Source: Campylobacter sp. RM12651
Lineage (GTDB): Bacteria; Campylobacterota; Campylobacteria; Campylobacterales; Campylobacteraceae
Direction of reading: 5' to 3'
DNA length: 64,000 bases
NCBI RefSeq assembly: GCF_022369475.1
Contig: NZ_CP059600.1
Span: 744,001-808,000 of the forward strand
Below the pieces are notes generated by a model. That model was not told where the DNA came from. It made no database searches and was given only the letters and a program-made list of their open reading frames with translations. Each line of letters opens with the position of its first letter. Position 1 is the first letter of the stretch. The position numbers and the translations under genes are program-made. Shown piece after piece: positions 35,186 through 44,595 of the stretch.

Positions 35186-36457
35186 TTAAACTCCAAATTG
35201 TGCAAATAAAAATGTAGCAGCTATAACCGTGCAAGCCCCACCAATTCTAGTTGAAATCTGTGCAAATGGCATAAGCTCCATTCTATTACAAGAGCCTAGA
35301 ATTGCAACATCTCCTGTGCCACCAAGTCCTGAATGACAAACCATAACGCAAGAGCATTCAATCTCAAACATATTTAAAAACTTTGCACAAAAATACCCAG
35401 TAAGTGCCATAGTAGTAACTACGCTAAAGCAAATTATTATAAAAGCAATATTAATTGCAGCAATTACATCTTTCCAAGGTGTCCAAATAACTCCAACACC
35501 TACTAAAAGAGCCCAAGTTAGGTTTTTGCTTACAAATTGATATATGAAATTAGCTCCGTATTCTAGGCTTTTTGGCATTATGTTTAAAACTTTTGTAATA
35601 GCAGCCATAATAATCATAATAATTGGAGCAGGAATTGAAATTATCATATTTAATAATTTTCCTATTAAAAAATAGCATACCGCAACAAGCAAACCAGCAC
35701 CCATTAATTTAATATCAAAAGGCAAGGTATCGTTATTTAAAGAATTGATATTTTCTTCTTTAGTTTTTACTAAAAGCCCGTTTCCACTTAAATGTGGCTT
35801 TTTTAGAGCTAGATTTTTTAAATATCCTGCATAAGCAATTGCAAATAGGTTTCCAAGCATTGCAGCAGGTGCTAGAAGTGCTATTATATTTGATGAATTG
35901 GCATTGCCTAAAATTTCTGAATAAGCAACACTTAGTGGGATAATTCCCTCTCCAACTCCGCCACTTAAGATAGGAATTGCTATATAAAATACAGCGTGAG
36001 CTCCGCCTATGCTAGTAATTGAACCTATTAAATATGCTACTATAATAGCTAAAAAAGTTCCTATAAATAAAGGTATAAACATTTTTAAAAACCCTGCAAT
36101 TAAAATTGCTCGTTTCATACTTAATATACTTCCAACTACTAAAACGCTTATATAAAGATATAAGAAATTAGATTGTTTTATAAAAAATGTTATAGCATCT
36201 ATTGAGTTTTGATTTAATAAACCATAATAAACCATACAAGATGGAACAAAAATGCTTAATATAGCTGGTCCGCCAATATTTTTTAAAATAGGCACTTTCA
36301 TACCAATTTCGCCAAGCAGTATTCCTAAAATCATAGTAATAGCAAGTCCGCCTACCATATCTTTAGGAAGTTTTCCAAAATAGCAAGTGAAAAATACAAT
36401 AAGTGCAAATACACAAAATGCGTATAAATTTACACCACCTATTTGTCTTTCTTTCAT
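35186..36457 (-). CDS. citS: 2-hydroxycarboxylate transporter (citrate/malate type)
   Basis: A 423-residue member of the 2-HCT family (CitS, MleP, CimH). The two re-entrant GGxG loops are visible: ILSGGVGEGIIPLS in the first half and HSGLGGTGDVAILGSCNRMELMPFAQISTRIGGA in the second, with the conserved arginine in RIGG. It imports citrate with Na+ or H+, or exchanges it for a product. The start MKERQIGG at 36457 follows AAAGGAG. It is first gene of the structural citrate operon, about 100 bases downstream of the response regulator gene. Confidence 0.93.
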   Translation of the reverse strand: MKERQIGGVNLYAFCVFALIVFFTCYFGKLPKDMVGGLAITMILGILLGEIGMKVPILKNIGGPAILSIFVPSCMVYYGLLNQNSIDAITFFIKQSNFLYLYISVLVVGSILSMKRAILIAGFLKMFIPLFIGTFLAIIVAYLIGSITSIGGAHAVFYIAIPILSGGVGEGIIPLSVAYSEILGNANSSNIIALLAPAAMLGNLFAIAYAGYLKNLALKKPHLSGNGLLVKTKEENINSLNNDTLPFDIKLMGAGLLVAVCYFLIGKLLNMIISIPAPIIMIIMAAITKVLNIMPKSLEYGANFIYQFVSKNLTWALLVGVGVIWTPWKDVIAAINIAFIIICFSVVTTMALTGYFCAKFLNMFEIECSCVMVCHSGLGGTGDVAILGSCNRMELMPFAQISTRIGGACTVIAATFLFAQFGV

Positions 36458-36560
36458 AAAAACTCCTTTAAAAATAATTTGAGTTTTCATTTTAAGAAGA
36501 ATTAAGATTTTGTAAATTTAAGTAATTTAAAAAAGCTTTTAAATAATTAAAATAAGTAAA

Positions 36561-37211
36561 TTAGTTTAATTTATAATATATTTGTGGTCTTCCTTTGGCT
36601 TTATATTCTAGTTTTGAAGTAATGTAATTAATTTGTTCTAAATAAGTAAGATATTTTCTAAGAGATATTTTAGAAATATTTGTTAGTTTTTCTAATTCAT
36701 TGACATTAAACCAAGTATTAAATTCTTTTATTTTATCTTTTATAAGAGCTAAAGAATTTTTATCAATTCCTTTTGGTAATTCATCAATTTGTTTATAAAG
36801 AGCTTTATCAATATTTTCTTGATTGATTTTGCTATTTAATAGATTTCTTCTTAACTTATATTGATTTAGCGAGCTTTCAAGCCTATTTTGTTTAAATGGT
36901 TTTAGAATATAATCAATTACTCCTAGATTTAAGCTTTTTTGTAAGCTTAAGCTATCATTTCTAGCAGAAATTACAATAATATCAATCTTGCTAAACTCAC
37001 TTTTAATTCTTCTAATAAGCTCAATTCCATCAGTATTTGGCAAGGTTAAATCAAGTAATATCAAATCTATTTCATTACTTAGCAAATAATTTATAGCATC
37101 ATCTACTTTAGTAAAACAAGCTAGTAATTTAAACTCACTTACTGATAAAAGAATGTTTTTATTAATATCTTGCACCATCAAATCATCTTCAACTATTATT
37201 GTCTTAATCAT
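36561..37211 (-). CDS. CitB/DcuR-type response regulator
   Basis: A 216-residue two-component regulator with an N-terminal receiver (acidic pocket VEDDL, phospho-accepting Asp in LILLDLTLPNTDG, Lys in ILKPF). A C-terminal DNA-binding region of the CitB/DctR family follows (about 165-216, ISKISLRKYLTYLEQINYI). It should respond to the sensor encoded upstream and activate the citrate genes on either side. It overlaps the sensor gene by eight bases. Confidence 0.92.
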   Translation of the reverse strand: MIKTIIVEDDLMVQDINKNILLSVSEFKLLACFTKVDDAINYLLSNEIDLILLDLTLPNTDGIELIRRIKSEFSKIDIIVISARNDSLSLQKSLNLGVIDYILKPFKQNRLESSLNQYKLRRNLLNSKINQENIDKALYKQIDELPKGIDKNSLALIKDKIKEFNTWFNVNELEKLTNISKISLRKYLTYLEQINYITSKLEYKAKGRPQIYYKLN

Positions 37212-38742
37212 TATTAATCCTTAAAATTACACTAAAAGAGCTTCCATTTTTTAATTTACTAACACTTATTGTTCCATCATAATTAGCAACAATTTTAGCA
37301 CATAAATAAAGTCCATATCCTCTAAATTCACCCTTAGTAGAATAGCCTTTAGTAAATAAGTTTTCTTTATTTTGAATGCCGCAGCCATTGTCTTTACATT
37401 GAATTTTTAGGTAGTTTTTATTATTTTTTATAAATATTTCTATATTTTTATTTTCTGTATTGCTTAATGCGTCTATTGAATTATTTATTAAATTTGAAAG
37501 AATGCTAATAATATCATTTTGTAAATTACTATCATTTAAATTATCTAAAAATGATTTTTTATTAAGATTTATATTGATTTTTAATTCTTTTGCAAAAGCG
37601 AATTTGCTTTCGCAAAAAGCTAGGATTACTTTATCATTGATATTGCATAATAATTTATTTAAATTCTCTTTATTTTTTAAAATCAATTCATCACAATAAT
37701 TTTTTGCTTCATTTATATTATTATTTTCTAATAAGGCATTTATTATGTGAAGTTTGTTTGAGAATTCGTGATGATTTGCTCTTAGGGCTTCGGCGTATTT
37801 TTTGACATCTATTAGCTCATTTGCTAATTTTTTAACTTCTTTTATATCTTTAAAAGACGCTACAACTCCTGCTATATTATTATCTATAAAGTATGGAATT
37901 CTATTTGTTAAAATTGTGATTTCGTTTAATATTTGCTCTTGATTTAATTCAGCTATTTTTGTATTTAATACTTTTTGCATATTTGAATGTGGGATAATAT
38001 TGGCATTTTTTCCTATTAAATCATTATCTACTAAGGCTAGTTTAAAAATATCTTTAGCTTTATCATTTATTAAAGTAATGGTGTTTTTATCATCTACTGC
38101 AATTATCCCATCATTTAAAGATTGCAAGATAGCGTTTTGTCTTGCAACTAAACTAGCTATTTGTTTTGGTTCATAACCTAATAATATGTTTTTTATATTT
38201 TTATTTAGTATTTTTGCTAGTATTAAAATGATTATTATAAAAATAATTATCAAAACAAAATTATATTTATTTTCTTCTAAAATTATTTGATTTAGATAAT
38301 CTACGAATACTCCAACTATTACAGCACCTATAATTTGATTATCTTTATAAATTGGACTAAAGCTTCTAATTGAGCGTTTTAAAGAACCTTTTGCTATTGA
38401 TATATAATCCCCCCCCCCATTTAAGACTTGCTTAGCGTCCCCGCCTTCTACTAAAGTGCCTATTAAATCTTTATTAGGGTGGGTTAGTCGCTTTTGATTT
38501 TTATCTATTATTACTATGAAATCAAGATTTAATTCTTTACTTAATGTGTTTATATCTTCATTTAAATTAGGATTATTTATATTAATATTTTTTGCTAGAG
38601 TTTTTGATATTGCTTCTATTTTATGAGTAATTTCGTTTTCAATTAATTTTTTGCTTTGTATAAAAATAAAAATAGAAGTAATGCTTAAAACTATAAAAGA
38701 AATTAAAAAAAATGTTAAAGTAATTTTTGTAAATAATCTCAT
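37204..38742 (-). CDS. CitA/DcuS-type sensor histidine kinase, read through a G10 tract
   Basis: A 512-residue membrane kinase. TM1 is at about 8-29 and the periplasmic citrate/carboxylate PAS domain at about 30-155 (KRLTHPNKDLIGTLVEGGD, then GSLKRSIRSFSPIY as in CitA). TM2 is at about 160-178, a cytoplasmic PAS at about 195-300, then the phospho-accepting His in RANHHEFSNKLHI and an ATPase with NLINNSIDAL and GCGIQNK...GYSTKGEFRGYGLYL. Codons 109-111 plus the next base form ten consecutive G (38409-38418). The present length keeps the frame open. It is divergent from the citX-citG fusion gene. Confidence 0.93.
   Translation of the reverse strand: MRLFTKITLTFFLISFIVLSITSIFIFIQSKKLIENEITHKIEAISKTLAKNININNPNLNEDINTLSKELNLDFIVIIDKNQKRLTHPNKDLIGTLVEGGDAKQVLNGGGDYISIAKGSLKRSIRSFSPIYKDNQIIGAVIVGVFVDYLNQIILEENKYNFVLIIIFIIIILILAKILNKNIKNILLGYEPKQIASLVARQNAILQSLNDGIIAVDDKNTITLINDKAKDIFKLALVDNDLIGKNANIIPHSNMQKVLNTKIAELNQEQILNEITILTNRIPYFIDNNIAGVVASFKDIKEVKKLANELIDVKKYAEALRANHHEFSNKLHIINALLENNNINEAKNYCDELILKNKENLNKLLCNINDKVILAFCESKFAFAKELKININLNKKSFLDNLNDSNLQNDIISILSNLINNSIDALSNTENKNIEIFIKNNKNYLKIQCKDNGCGIQNKENLFTKGYSTKGEFRGYGLYLCAKIVANYDGTISVSKLKNGSSFSVILRINND
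38409..38418 (-). repeat. Poly-G tract (G10) within the sensor kinase gene
   Basis: Ten consecutive G on the coding strand encode Gly109-111 and the first base of Asp112. Campylobacter tracts of eight or more G slip at high frequency. By direct reading, nine G lead to a TAG after ATT ATA TAT CAA, and eleven G lead to a TAG 13 codons past the tract, so either change ends the protein near residue 115-125. This is the only such tract I saw in the window. Confidence 0.9.
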
Positions 38743-38803
38743 TTAAAATTCCTAATAGTTTTTTGGATACATTATATTAAAATCATTTAAGGAATTTGAA
38801 ATT

Positions 38804-40105
38804 ATGCAAAAAGATTTGCTTCAGCTAGTTTTAGAACAAAAAGAAAAGAGATTTAATGCAAGACTTGAATACGAAAATATTTATAAAACCCCTGTAATTT
38901 GCTTTAGTCTAAATCTTCCTTATATGTATAAAATAGCTAATATTAGTGAAGTTAAAGAGTTGTTTTTATTCGGAATTAACGAAGCGCTTAGTTTAGGAAA
39001 TATCATAAATTATAGTGTTAATTTAGATGAATTATTTTGCTTATTTGCGATTGATGATGAAGCTTTAAATATAAAAAAACTCACTATATCTTTAGAAAAT
39101 AAATATAATTTTTCAAGATTATTTGATTTTGATGTGTATTTTAATAACGAGACAATTAAGTTAAGAAATGCAGGTAGGAAGTGCTTTTTATGTGATGAAT
39201 TAGCCATAGTTTGTCAAAGAAATAACACTCATACAAAATCTAGCATATATAAAAAACTTGATGAATTATTTGATGATTTTTATGTGCATATTTGCATAAA
39301 TAAAAGTATTAAAAATAATTTTAGCAAAGCTGCTTTAAAGGCATTATTGTATGAAGTTAGCTTATCTCCTAAAATTGGCTTGGTTGATAGATTTAGTTCA
39401 AATTCTCATAATGATATGAACTTTTATACCTTTTTAGATAGCGTAAGTGAATTAAGAGAATATTTTGATAGCTTTTATACCTTAGCAAAATTATCAAAAA
39501 GAAATGATTTTATTAGGCTTAAAAAAATAGGTCAAATAGCAGAAAAATCTATGTTTAACGCTACAAATAATATAAATACTCATAAAGGTGCTTTATTTTT
39601 GTTTGCGATTATGATTTTTGCTTGTAGCAAAAGTGAAGATGAATTATCGCTTGAAAATATCTCAAAAATTACAAAAGATTTATGTGTAAATCTATGTCAA
39701 AATGAGTTAAACAACAATCTTAATTCAATCGGTGGGATTTGCTTTCAAAGATTTGGGATTAAGGGGGTAAGAGATGAGGTTGAGAAAGGATTTATAAATA
39801 CTTTTAAGGCTTTTAAATTCTATCAAGCATTTGAGATTAAAAATGATATAAGTTTGTTAAAGACTTTATTTTATATCGTATATTTAATAGATGATACGAG
39901 TTTAATAAAAAGATTAAATTATAATTATGATAATTATTTACAAGTAAAAAATACTTGCTTAAAACTTAGTAAATATGATGATAGTAAAATAATAAAAATT
40001 ATTAATAAATTAAACAATTTATACTCAAGTAAAAACATTAGTTTTGGTGGAAGTGCTGATGTTTTATCATTAATAATATTTTTAAATTTTATAAAAATAA
40101 AATAA
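38804..40105 (+). CDS. CitX-CitG fusion, citrate lyase prosthetic group synthesis and transfer
   Basis: A 433-residue fusion. The N-terminal ~165 residues are CitX-like (SRLFDFDVYF...LRNAGRKCFLCDELAIVCQRNNTHT), which attaches the prosthetic group to apo-CitD. The rest is CitG-like (AALKALLYEVSLSPKIGLVDRFSSNSHNDMNFYTFLDS, then SIGGICFQRFGIKGVRDEVEKGF), which makes triphosphoribosyl-dephospho-CoA. It diverges from the sensor kinase gene with only 61 bases between, so CitB may control both promoters. CitC (acetate:lyase ligase) and oxaloacetate decarboxylase are not in the window. Confidence 0.92.
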   Translation: MQKDLLQLVLEQKEKRFNARLEYENIYKTPVICFSLNLPYMYKIANISEVKELFLFGINEALSLGNIINYSVNLDELFCLFAIDDEALNIKKLTISLENKYNFSRLFDFDVYFNNETIKLRNAGRKCFLCDELAIVCQRNNTHTKSSIYKKLDELFDDFYVHICINKSIKNNFSKAALKALLYEVSLSPKIGLVDRFSSNSHNDMNFYTFLDSVSELREYFDSFYTLAKLSKRNDFIRLKKIGQIAEKSMFNATNNINTHKGALFLFAIMIFACSKSEDELSLENISKITKDLCVNLCQNELNNNLNSIGGICFQRFGIKGVRDEVEKGFINTFKAFKFYQAFEIKNDISLLKTLFYIVYLIDDTSLIKRLNYNYDNYLQVKNTCLKLSKYDDSKIIKIINKLNNLYSSKNISFGGSADVLSLIIFLNFIKIK

Positions 40106-40234
40106 TTTTTTAATAATTACTTAAAAATTATATAAGATTAAAATTTTTTATAAAAAAAAGTAAAAAATCTATGGAAATATTAAGTTTAATTAATTAAAGT
40201 AATACCTTTAATTTATTTTTAAACTTAAGGAACA

Positions 40235-42037
40235 ATGATGAAAAAAACATTAATCACATCTATTATTGCGGCTAGTTGCTTGCACGCAGCTGAATATAAT
40301 ATATTCATAGCCAGCTTTAAAAAAGACGATTATGCTACATTAAACAAAATAAAATCAAATATTGAAAAAGTTGTTAATAGTAGCAAATACGCTAATGAAT
40401 TGGTGGTAAAAGCAAGAGCTAGTGACCCACAAAGTGCAAATAATAGCACATATCACACCGTAGTTGTTGAAACTGCTGATATGTCTAAATCAAAAGTAAC
40501 AGAGATTAGAAACTATCTTCGCTCAAATTCTATCTATAAAGACGCTTATTTTACGACTAGAAAACCAAATGAACCTAAATTTGCTAAGGTTGATAGCGAA
40601 GTAGATACTAATTTAAACAATGACGAATTAACTAGCGAACCAGCTGTTGTAGATAATAATTCATCTGTTTCAAGTATGTTAGATAGTTTAGATGAAAAAA
40701 ATGATAATGGTTTAAATATTCCTGCATTTAACAATGTTGAAGACGCTAATTCAATTACTTTAAATAAAATGATTGCTAGTGTTCTTGATACAAACCCAAG
40801 TGTAAATACTTATAAACAAGAATATTTAAAATCTTTAAAAGACTTAGATATAGCAAGTGCTGAATATTATCCAATGTTAAATGTATATGCAAATGGTGGA
40901 TATGTTAATAAAAAGCATAAAGTTAATGTAAAACCTGAAGAAAAAGGAACAGGCACAACTCACGATGCTTCAATAGTTTTAACAGAAAACTTATTTAATG
41001 GTGGAAAAGATATGAATGGCAAGGCTCAACAAAGCCACATTACAAATTCTACAGCTTATAAAGTAATTCAAAATTCAAATGAAATCGTGTATGATAGCAC
41101 TAAAGCATATTTAGATATGATAAAAACTAAACTATTACTTGAAATAGCACAAAAAAATGTAAAAGCTCACGAAGATATTTATGCTCTAATCAAAGATAGA
41201 ACAAGTTCAGGTTTTGCAAGAGCTAGTGAAGAAAGACAAGCAGGAAGCCGTTTAGCACTTGCTAAAAATAACTTATTATCAGCAGAAAACGATTTTAAAG
41301 ATGCTGAATCAAGATTTACAAGATTATTTGGTAAAAATGTAGATATTAATTCTCTTGTAATGCCAGAATTTACTTATGCAATTCCTAGTTCAGTTGAAGG
41401 CTTAAATGAAATTAGTAAAAAATGTAATCCAAGTGTGAGAATTCAAGCTGAAAATATCAATGTGCTTGAATATGAAACAAAGGTTAAAAAAGGAAATTAT
41501 TTACCTAAATTAGACTTAGAATTAAGTGCAAACTATGCAAAAGATAAAATCTTTAGAGATTTACAAGCAGATACTAAAGATACTTCAGCAGGTGCTTATT
41601 TAAGATTTTCATACAACCTATTTAATAAAGGTCAAGATAAGCTAAATGTTGAAAAAAGTAAAATCGGAGCATTAGCAAGTCAAATGGATTATAATGCTAC
41701 TTTAAGAGAATTAGAAGAAAGCAATTCATACGCATTTAATTCATATAAAATTAGTAATGATAAATTAAATTATTTAAATGATTATGTTGAATATGCTAAA
41801 TCTACACTTTTAACTTATGAAGATGAATTTAAAATTGGTAAAAGAGATTTAATCAATGTATTAGATGCTCAAAGCGAATATTTTTCAGCTGCTAAAGAAT
41901 TAATTAATACAAAGAGCAATATTTTATTAACCCAATACAAAATGCTTGATAATATGGGTGTAATTTCTGAAGGTTTTGTTAATGGTTATGCAAAACAATA
42001 CATTAATAAAGCTTGCTCAATCTCTGATATTAAGTAA
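40235..42037 (+). CDS. lapE: TolC-family outer membrane protein of a Lap-type secretion system
   Basis: A 600-residue exported protein with signal peptide MMKKTLITSIIAASCLHAAEY. Residues 20-110 form an extra alpha/beta domain (SPOR-like pattern) not found in plain TolC. From about 165 on it is a TolC/OEP barrel-tunnel protein (IASVLDTNPSVNTYKQEY, ASAEYYPMLNVYANGGY, SYNLFNKGQDKLNVEKSKIGALASQ, IGKRDLINVLDAQSEYFSA). It is the outer membrane exit for a type I exporter. It is first of six tightly packed genes, so it is assigned as LapE by context. Confidence 0.85.
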   Translation: MMKKTLITSIIAASCLHAAEYNIFIASFKKDDYATLNKIKSNIEKVVNSSKYANELVVKARASDPQSANNSTYHTVVVETADMSKSKVTEIRNYLRSNSIYKDAYFTTRKPNEPKFAKVDSEVDTNLNNDELTSEPAVVDNNSSVSSMLDSLDEKNDNGLNIPAFNNVEDANSITLNKMIASVLDTNPSVNTYKQEYLKSLKDLDIASAEYYPMLNVYANGGYVNKKHKVNVKPEEKGTGTTHDASIVLTENLFNGGKDMNGKAQQSHITNSTAYKVIQNSNEIVYDSTKAYLDMIKTKLLLEIAQKNVKAHEDIYALIKDRTSSGFARASEERQAGSRLALAKNNLLSAENDFKDAESRFTRLFGKNVDINSLVMPEFTYAIPSSVEGLNEISKKCNPSVRIQAENINVLEYETKVKKGNYLPKLDLELSANYAKDKIFRDLQADTKDTSAGAYLRFSYNLFNKGQDKLNVEKSKIGALASQMDYNATLRELEESNSYAFNSYKISNDKLNYLNDYVEYAKSTLLTYEDEFKIGKRDLINVLDAQSEYFSAAKELINTKSNILLTQYKMLDNMGVISEGFVNGYAKQYINKACSISDIK

Positions 42038-42040
42038 TTG

Positions 42041-42706
42041 ATGTATAGTAGAATTTTTAAAAGAGTGATTTTATTCACTCTTTTTATCGGTATTAGTTTA
42101 TCTAGTTCTTCATTCATTAAACCACAAACTTATGTTAGAATGGAGAAGACTTACGGACAAGTTAGTGTTAAAAGACTTGAAAAACTAGATAAGTTAATGC
42201 AAGATATACAAAATACAAATGATGCAAATAAATTAGTAAAAGTTAATGAATTTTTTAATGACCCAAGTATTATAAAATGGCAAGATGATATGATAACTTG
42301 GGGTAAGACTGATTATTGGGCTAATAGATTTGAATCGCTTGGAAAGGGTTTTGGAGATTGCGAAGATTTCGTAATTGCAAAATATCTTACTTTACTTGAT
42401 TTAGGAGTTAGTGAAGAAAAATTATTTTTTACATACGTATATGCTAATTTAAATGGTAAATGGATTTCTCATATGGTTTTAGCATATTATGAAAAACCTA
42501 ACGATATTCCTTTTATTTTAGATAGTAATACAAATTCAATTAAAAGAGCAAACAAAAGAGTTGATTTAAAGCCTGTGTTATCGTTTAATGCTAAAGACTT
42601 ATTTTTAGCACAACAAGCATCAAGCGGTAAATTATCGGCAAAATCTTCAAAATATACAAAAGATTGGTCTAGTTATTTAGAGAATTTAAAAAAGGGTGAT
42701 TTATGA
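42041..42706 (+). CDS. lapG: LapG-type periplasmic cysteine protease
   Basis: About 221 residues, transglutaminase-like (BTLCP) protease of the LapG family. A signal or anchor segment at about 7-25 is followed by MEKTYGQVSVKRLEKLDKLM. The catalytic Cys is in GKGFGDCEDFVIAKYLTL (about 107), His in GKWISHMVLAYY (about 144) and Asp in FILDSNTN (about 161). LapG clips large adhesins at the cell surface unless held by LapD. ATG 42041 is preferred over TTG 42038. It starts just after lapE and overlaps lapD by four bases. Confidence 0.92.
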   Translation: MYSRIFKRVILFTLFIGISLSSSSFIKPQTYVRMEKTYGQVSVKRLEKLDKLMQDIQNTNDANKLVKVNEFFNDPSIIKWQDDMITWGKTDYWANRFESLGKGFGDCEDFVIAKYLTLLDLGVSEEKLFFTYVYANLNGKWISHMVLAYYEKPNDIPFILDSNTNSIKRANKRVDLKPVLSFNAKDLFLAQQASSGKLSAKSSKYTKDWSSYLENLKKGDL

Positions 42707-44595
42707 CTTTATTTAAGCAAATTTTATTAGGTGCTATAGTTTTTATATTAATTATAATAGCTATTGTTGGTGTTAAAAACTATCAAACTACAAATGATTT
42801 TATAAACGAGCAATTAAGTGCAAATGCAAAGCATACAGCAACTTCGCTAGGATTATCAATTGCTACTTTAGATAATGTTGATAAAGATAGTGTTGAGCTT
42901 ATGATTAATGCTATTTTTGATAGTGGATATTATCAAGAAATTAAATTCACTGACGCAAATGATGAGATAGTTTATGATAAAAGTAAAGAAAAAGTATTTT
43001 ATGGAGTTAGTGATTTATTTGTAAAACTTGTAAATATTAGCACTCCTGTTGAGAGTTTTGAGATTAGACAATGGAATAAAATAGGCACTATTTATGTGCA
43101 AATTAGCCCTGCATTTGCTTACGAGCAACTTTATACAACCCTTAAAGAATTGTTTATTAATTTAGTGATTATTTTTATAGTTTCTATGATTTTAATTTAT
43201 TTTTCACTAAAAGCGATTTTAGCACCACTAAATAAGGTTAGAAAACAAGCAGAAGCTATACTTGAACACGAGTTTATAATACAAAATAAACTACCATTTA
43301 CCCAAGAAGTCAGAAAAATGGTAATGGCGATGAACTCAATGGTAGGTAAGGTTAAAGATATATTTGATAAAGAGAGCGAAACGCTAGATAAATATAATGA
43401 TTTGCTTTATAAAGATGAAAGAACTAAGCTATTTAATAGAAGATATTTTATAAATAAATTTGAATCAATTAAAAGTAGGGAAGAATATTCAAATGGATAT
43501 TGCTTTTTATTAAGTATTAAAGAAACTTATAATCTAAAAAAGATTTTAGGTTTTAATAAATCTATGGAATTTTTAGGAAGATTATCAGATATTTTAAGAG
43601 ATAATGATAAGGTTTTTGATAGTGAATGTGTGTTTTCAATTAATGAAAATGATTTCGCTGTTTTAGGCGAGAATTCTTTAGGTTTTGAAGAAAACTGCGT
43701 AAATTATCTAAATAAAATAAAAGATTTATTTAAAGAATTTGGACTTGATGATAGTGAGTTTTTAATAAGCAGTTCTTTAAGTTCTTATGAAGGAAAAAAG
43801 CTAAATGAAATTCTTGCTGAACTAGACTTATTGTTAATTAAAAATAAGACTAATTATTCTTTAAACAAATCAAATAATTCTGATAATATTATCTTAGGTA
43901 AAGAGCAATTTAGAACATTTATTTATAACGCTATGAATAATAATGATTTTTGTTTTGCTAGCCAAGAAGTTTTAGATACTGATAATAATGTATATCATAA
44001 AGAATTATATTTGAGATTAAAATATAAAAATGAATTAAAAAATGCTTCTTATTTTATGCCTATTGTAAATGAGCTTAATTTATCAAAAGAATTAGATATT
44101 TATGTATTAAGTAAGGCTTTAAGTGAAGAATTTAAATCAGGAATTTCTGTAAATATTTCAAATGATTTAATAAAAGCAGAAAATTATCAAAAATTAGAAA
44201 AAATATTCAAAACTAGAAAAAATGAAAAAGTTTATTTAGAACTTGCTATGAGTAAGGAATTAAATATTAGAAATCTTATTGAGTTTTCAAGATTTGCTAA
44301 GACTTATGATATAGCTTTAGGGCTTGACCATTTTACTTTAAACAAAGAAAACTTAAGTATTTTAAATGAATTAAATATTTCTTATATTAAAGTTCAGGCA
44401 AGAACATTGCTTGATTTATTAGAAGATGTTAATGCTAGTGGGGCTAAAAATGCTTTAGAAATTATCTTAAATTCAAAAGGAATAAAAATAATTGCAATAG
44501 GTATAGAAGATGAAGAAACTTACAACAAAATAAAAGAATTAAATATTAATTTAGTTCAAGGAAATTACACAAGTAAAGTTAAGGAAGAAATATGA
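42703..44595 (+). CDS. lapD: LapD-type c-di-GMP receptor with degenerate GGDEF and EAL domains
   Basis: A 630-residue inner membrane protein. TM1 (about 8-25) leads to the LapD/MoxY N-terminal periplasmic domain (INEQLSANAKHTATSLGLSIA), then TM2 at about 150-170, HAMP, GGDEF and EAL domains. The GGDEF signature has become NENDF (FSINENDFAVLG), and the EAL motif reads KELYLRL, so neither synthesis nor hydrolysis is expected. This matches LapD, which binds c-di-GMP and sequesters LapG in the periplasm. It overlaps its neighbours by four bases on both sides. Confidence 0.92.
   Translation: MTLFKQILLGAIVFILIIIAIVGVKNYQTTNDFINEQLSANAKHTATSLGLSIATLDNVDKDSVELMINAIFDSGYYQEIKFTDANDEIVYDKSKEKVFYGVSDLFVKLVNISTPVESFEIRQWNKIGTIYVQISPAFAYEQLYTTLKELFINLVIIFIVSMILIYFSLKAILAPLNKVRKQAEAILEHEFIIQNKLPFTQEVRKMVMAMNSMVGKVKDIFDKESETLDKYNDLLYKDERTKLFNRRYFINKFESIKSREEYSNGYCFLLSIKETYNLKKILGFNKSMEFLGRLSDILRDNDKVFDSECVFSINENDFAVLGENSLGFEENCVNYLNKIKDLFKEFGLDDSEFLISSSLSSYEGKKLNEILAELDLLLIKNKTNYSLNKSNNSDNIILGKEQFRTFIYNAMNNNDFCFASQEVLDTDNNVYHKELYLRLKYKNELKNASYFMPIVNELNLSKELDIYVLSKALSEEFKSGISVNISNDLIKAENYQKLEKIFKTRKNEKVYLELAMSKELNIRNLIEFSRFAKTYDIALGLDHFTLNKENLSILNELNISYIKVQARTLLDLLEDVNASGAKNALEIILNSKGIKIIAIGIEDEETYNKIKELNINLVQGNYTSKVKEEI

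Noticed and set aside
42038-42043. TTG start for lapG
   Set aside because: An ATG directly follows and gives the same protein minus one residue; TTG is an unlikely choice.
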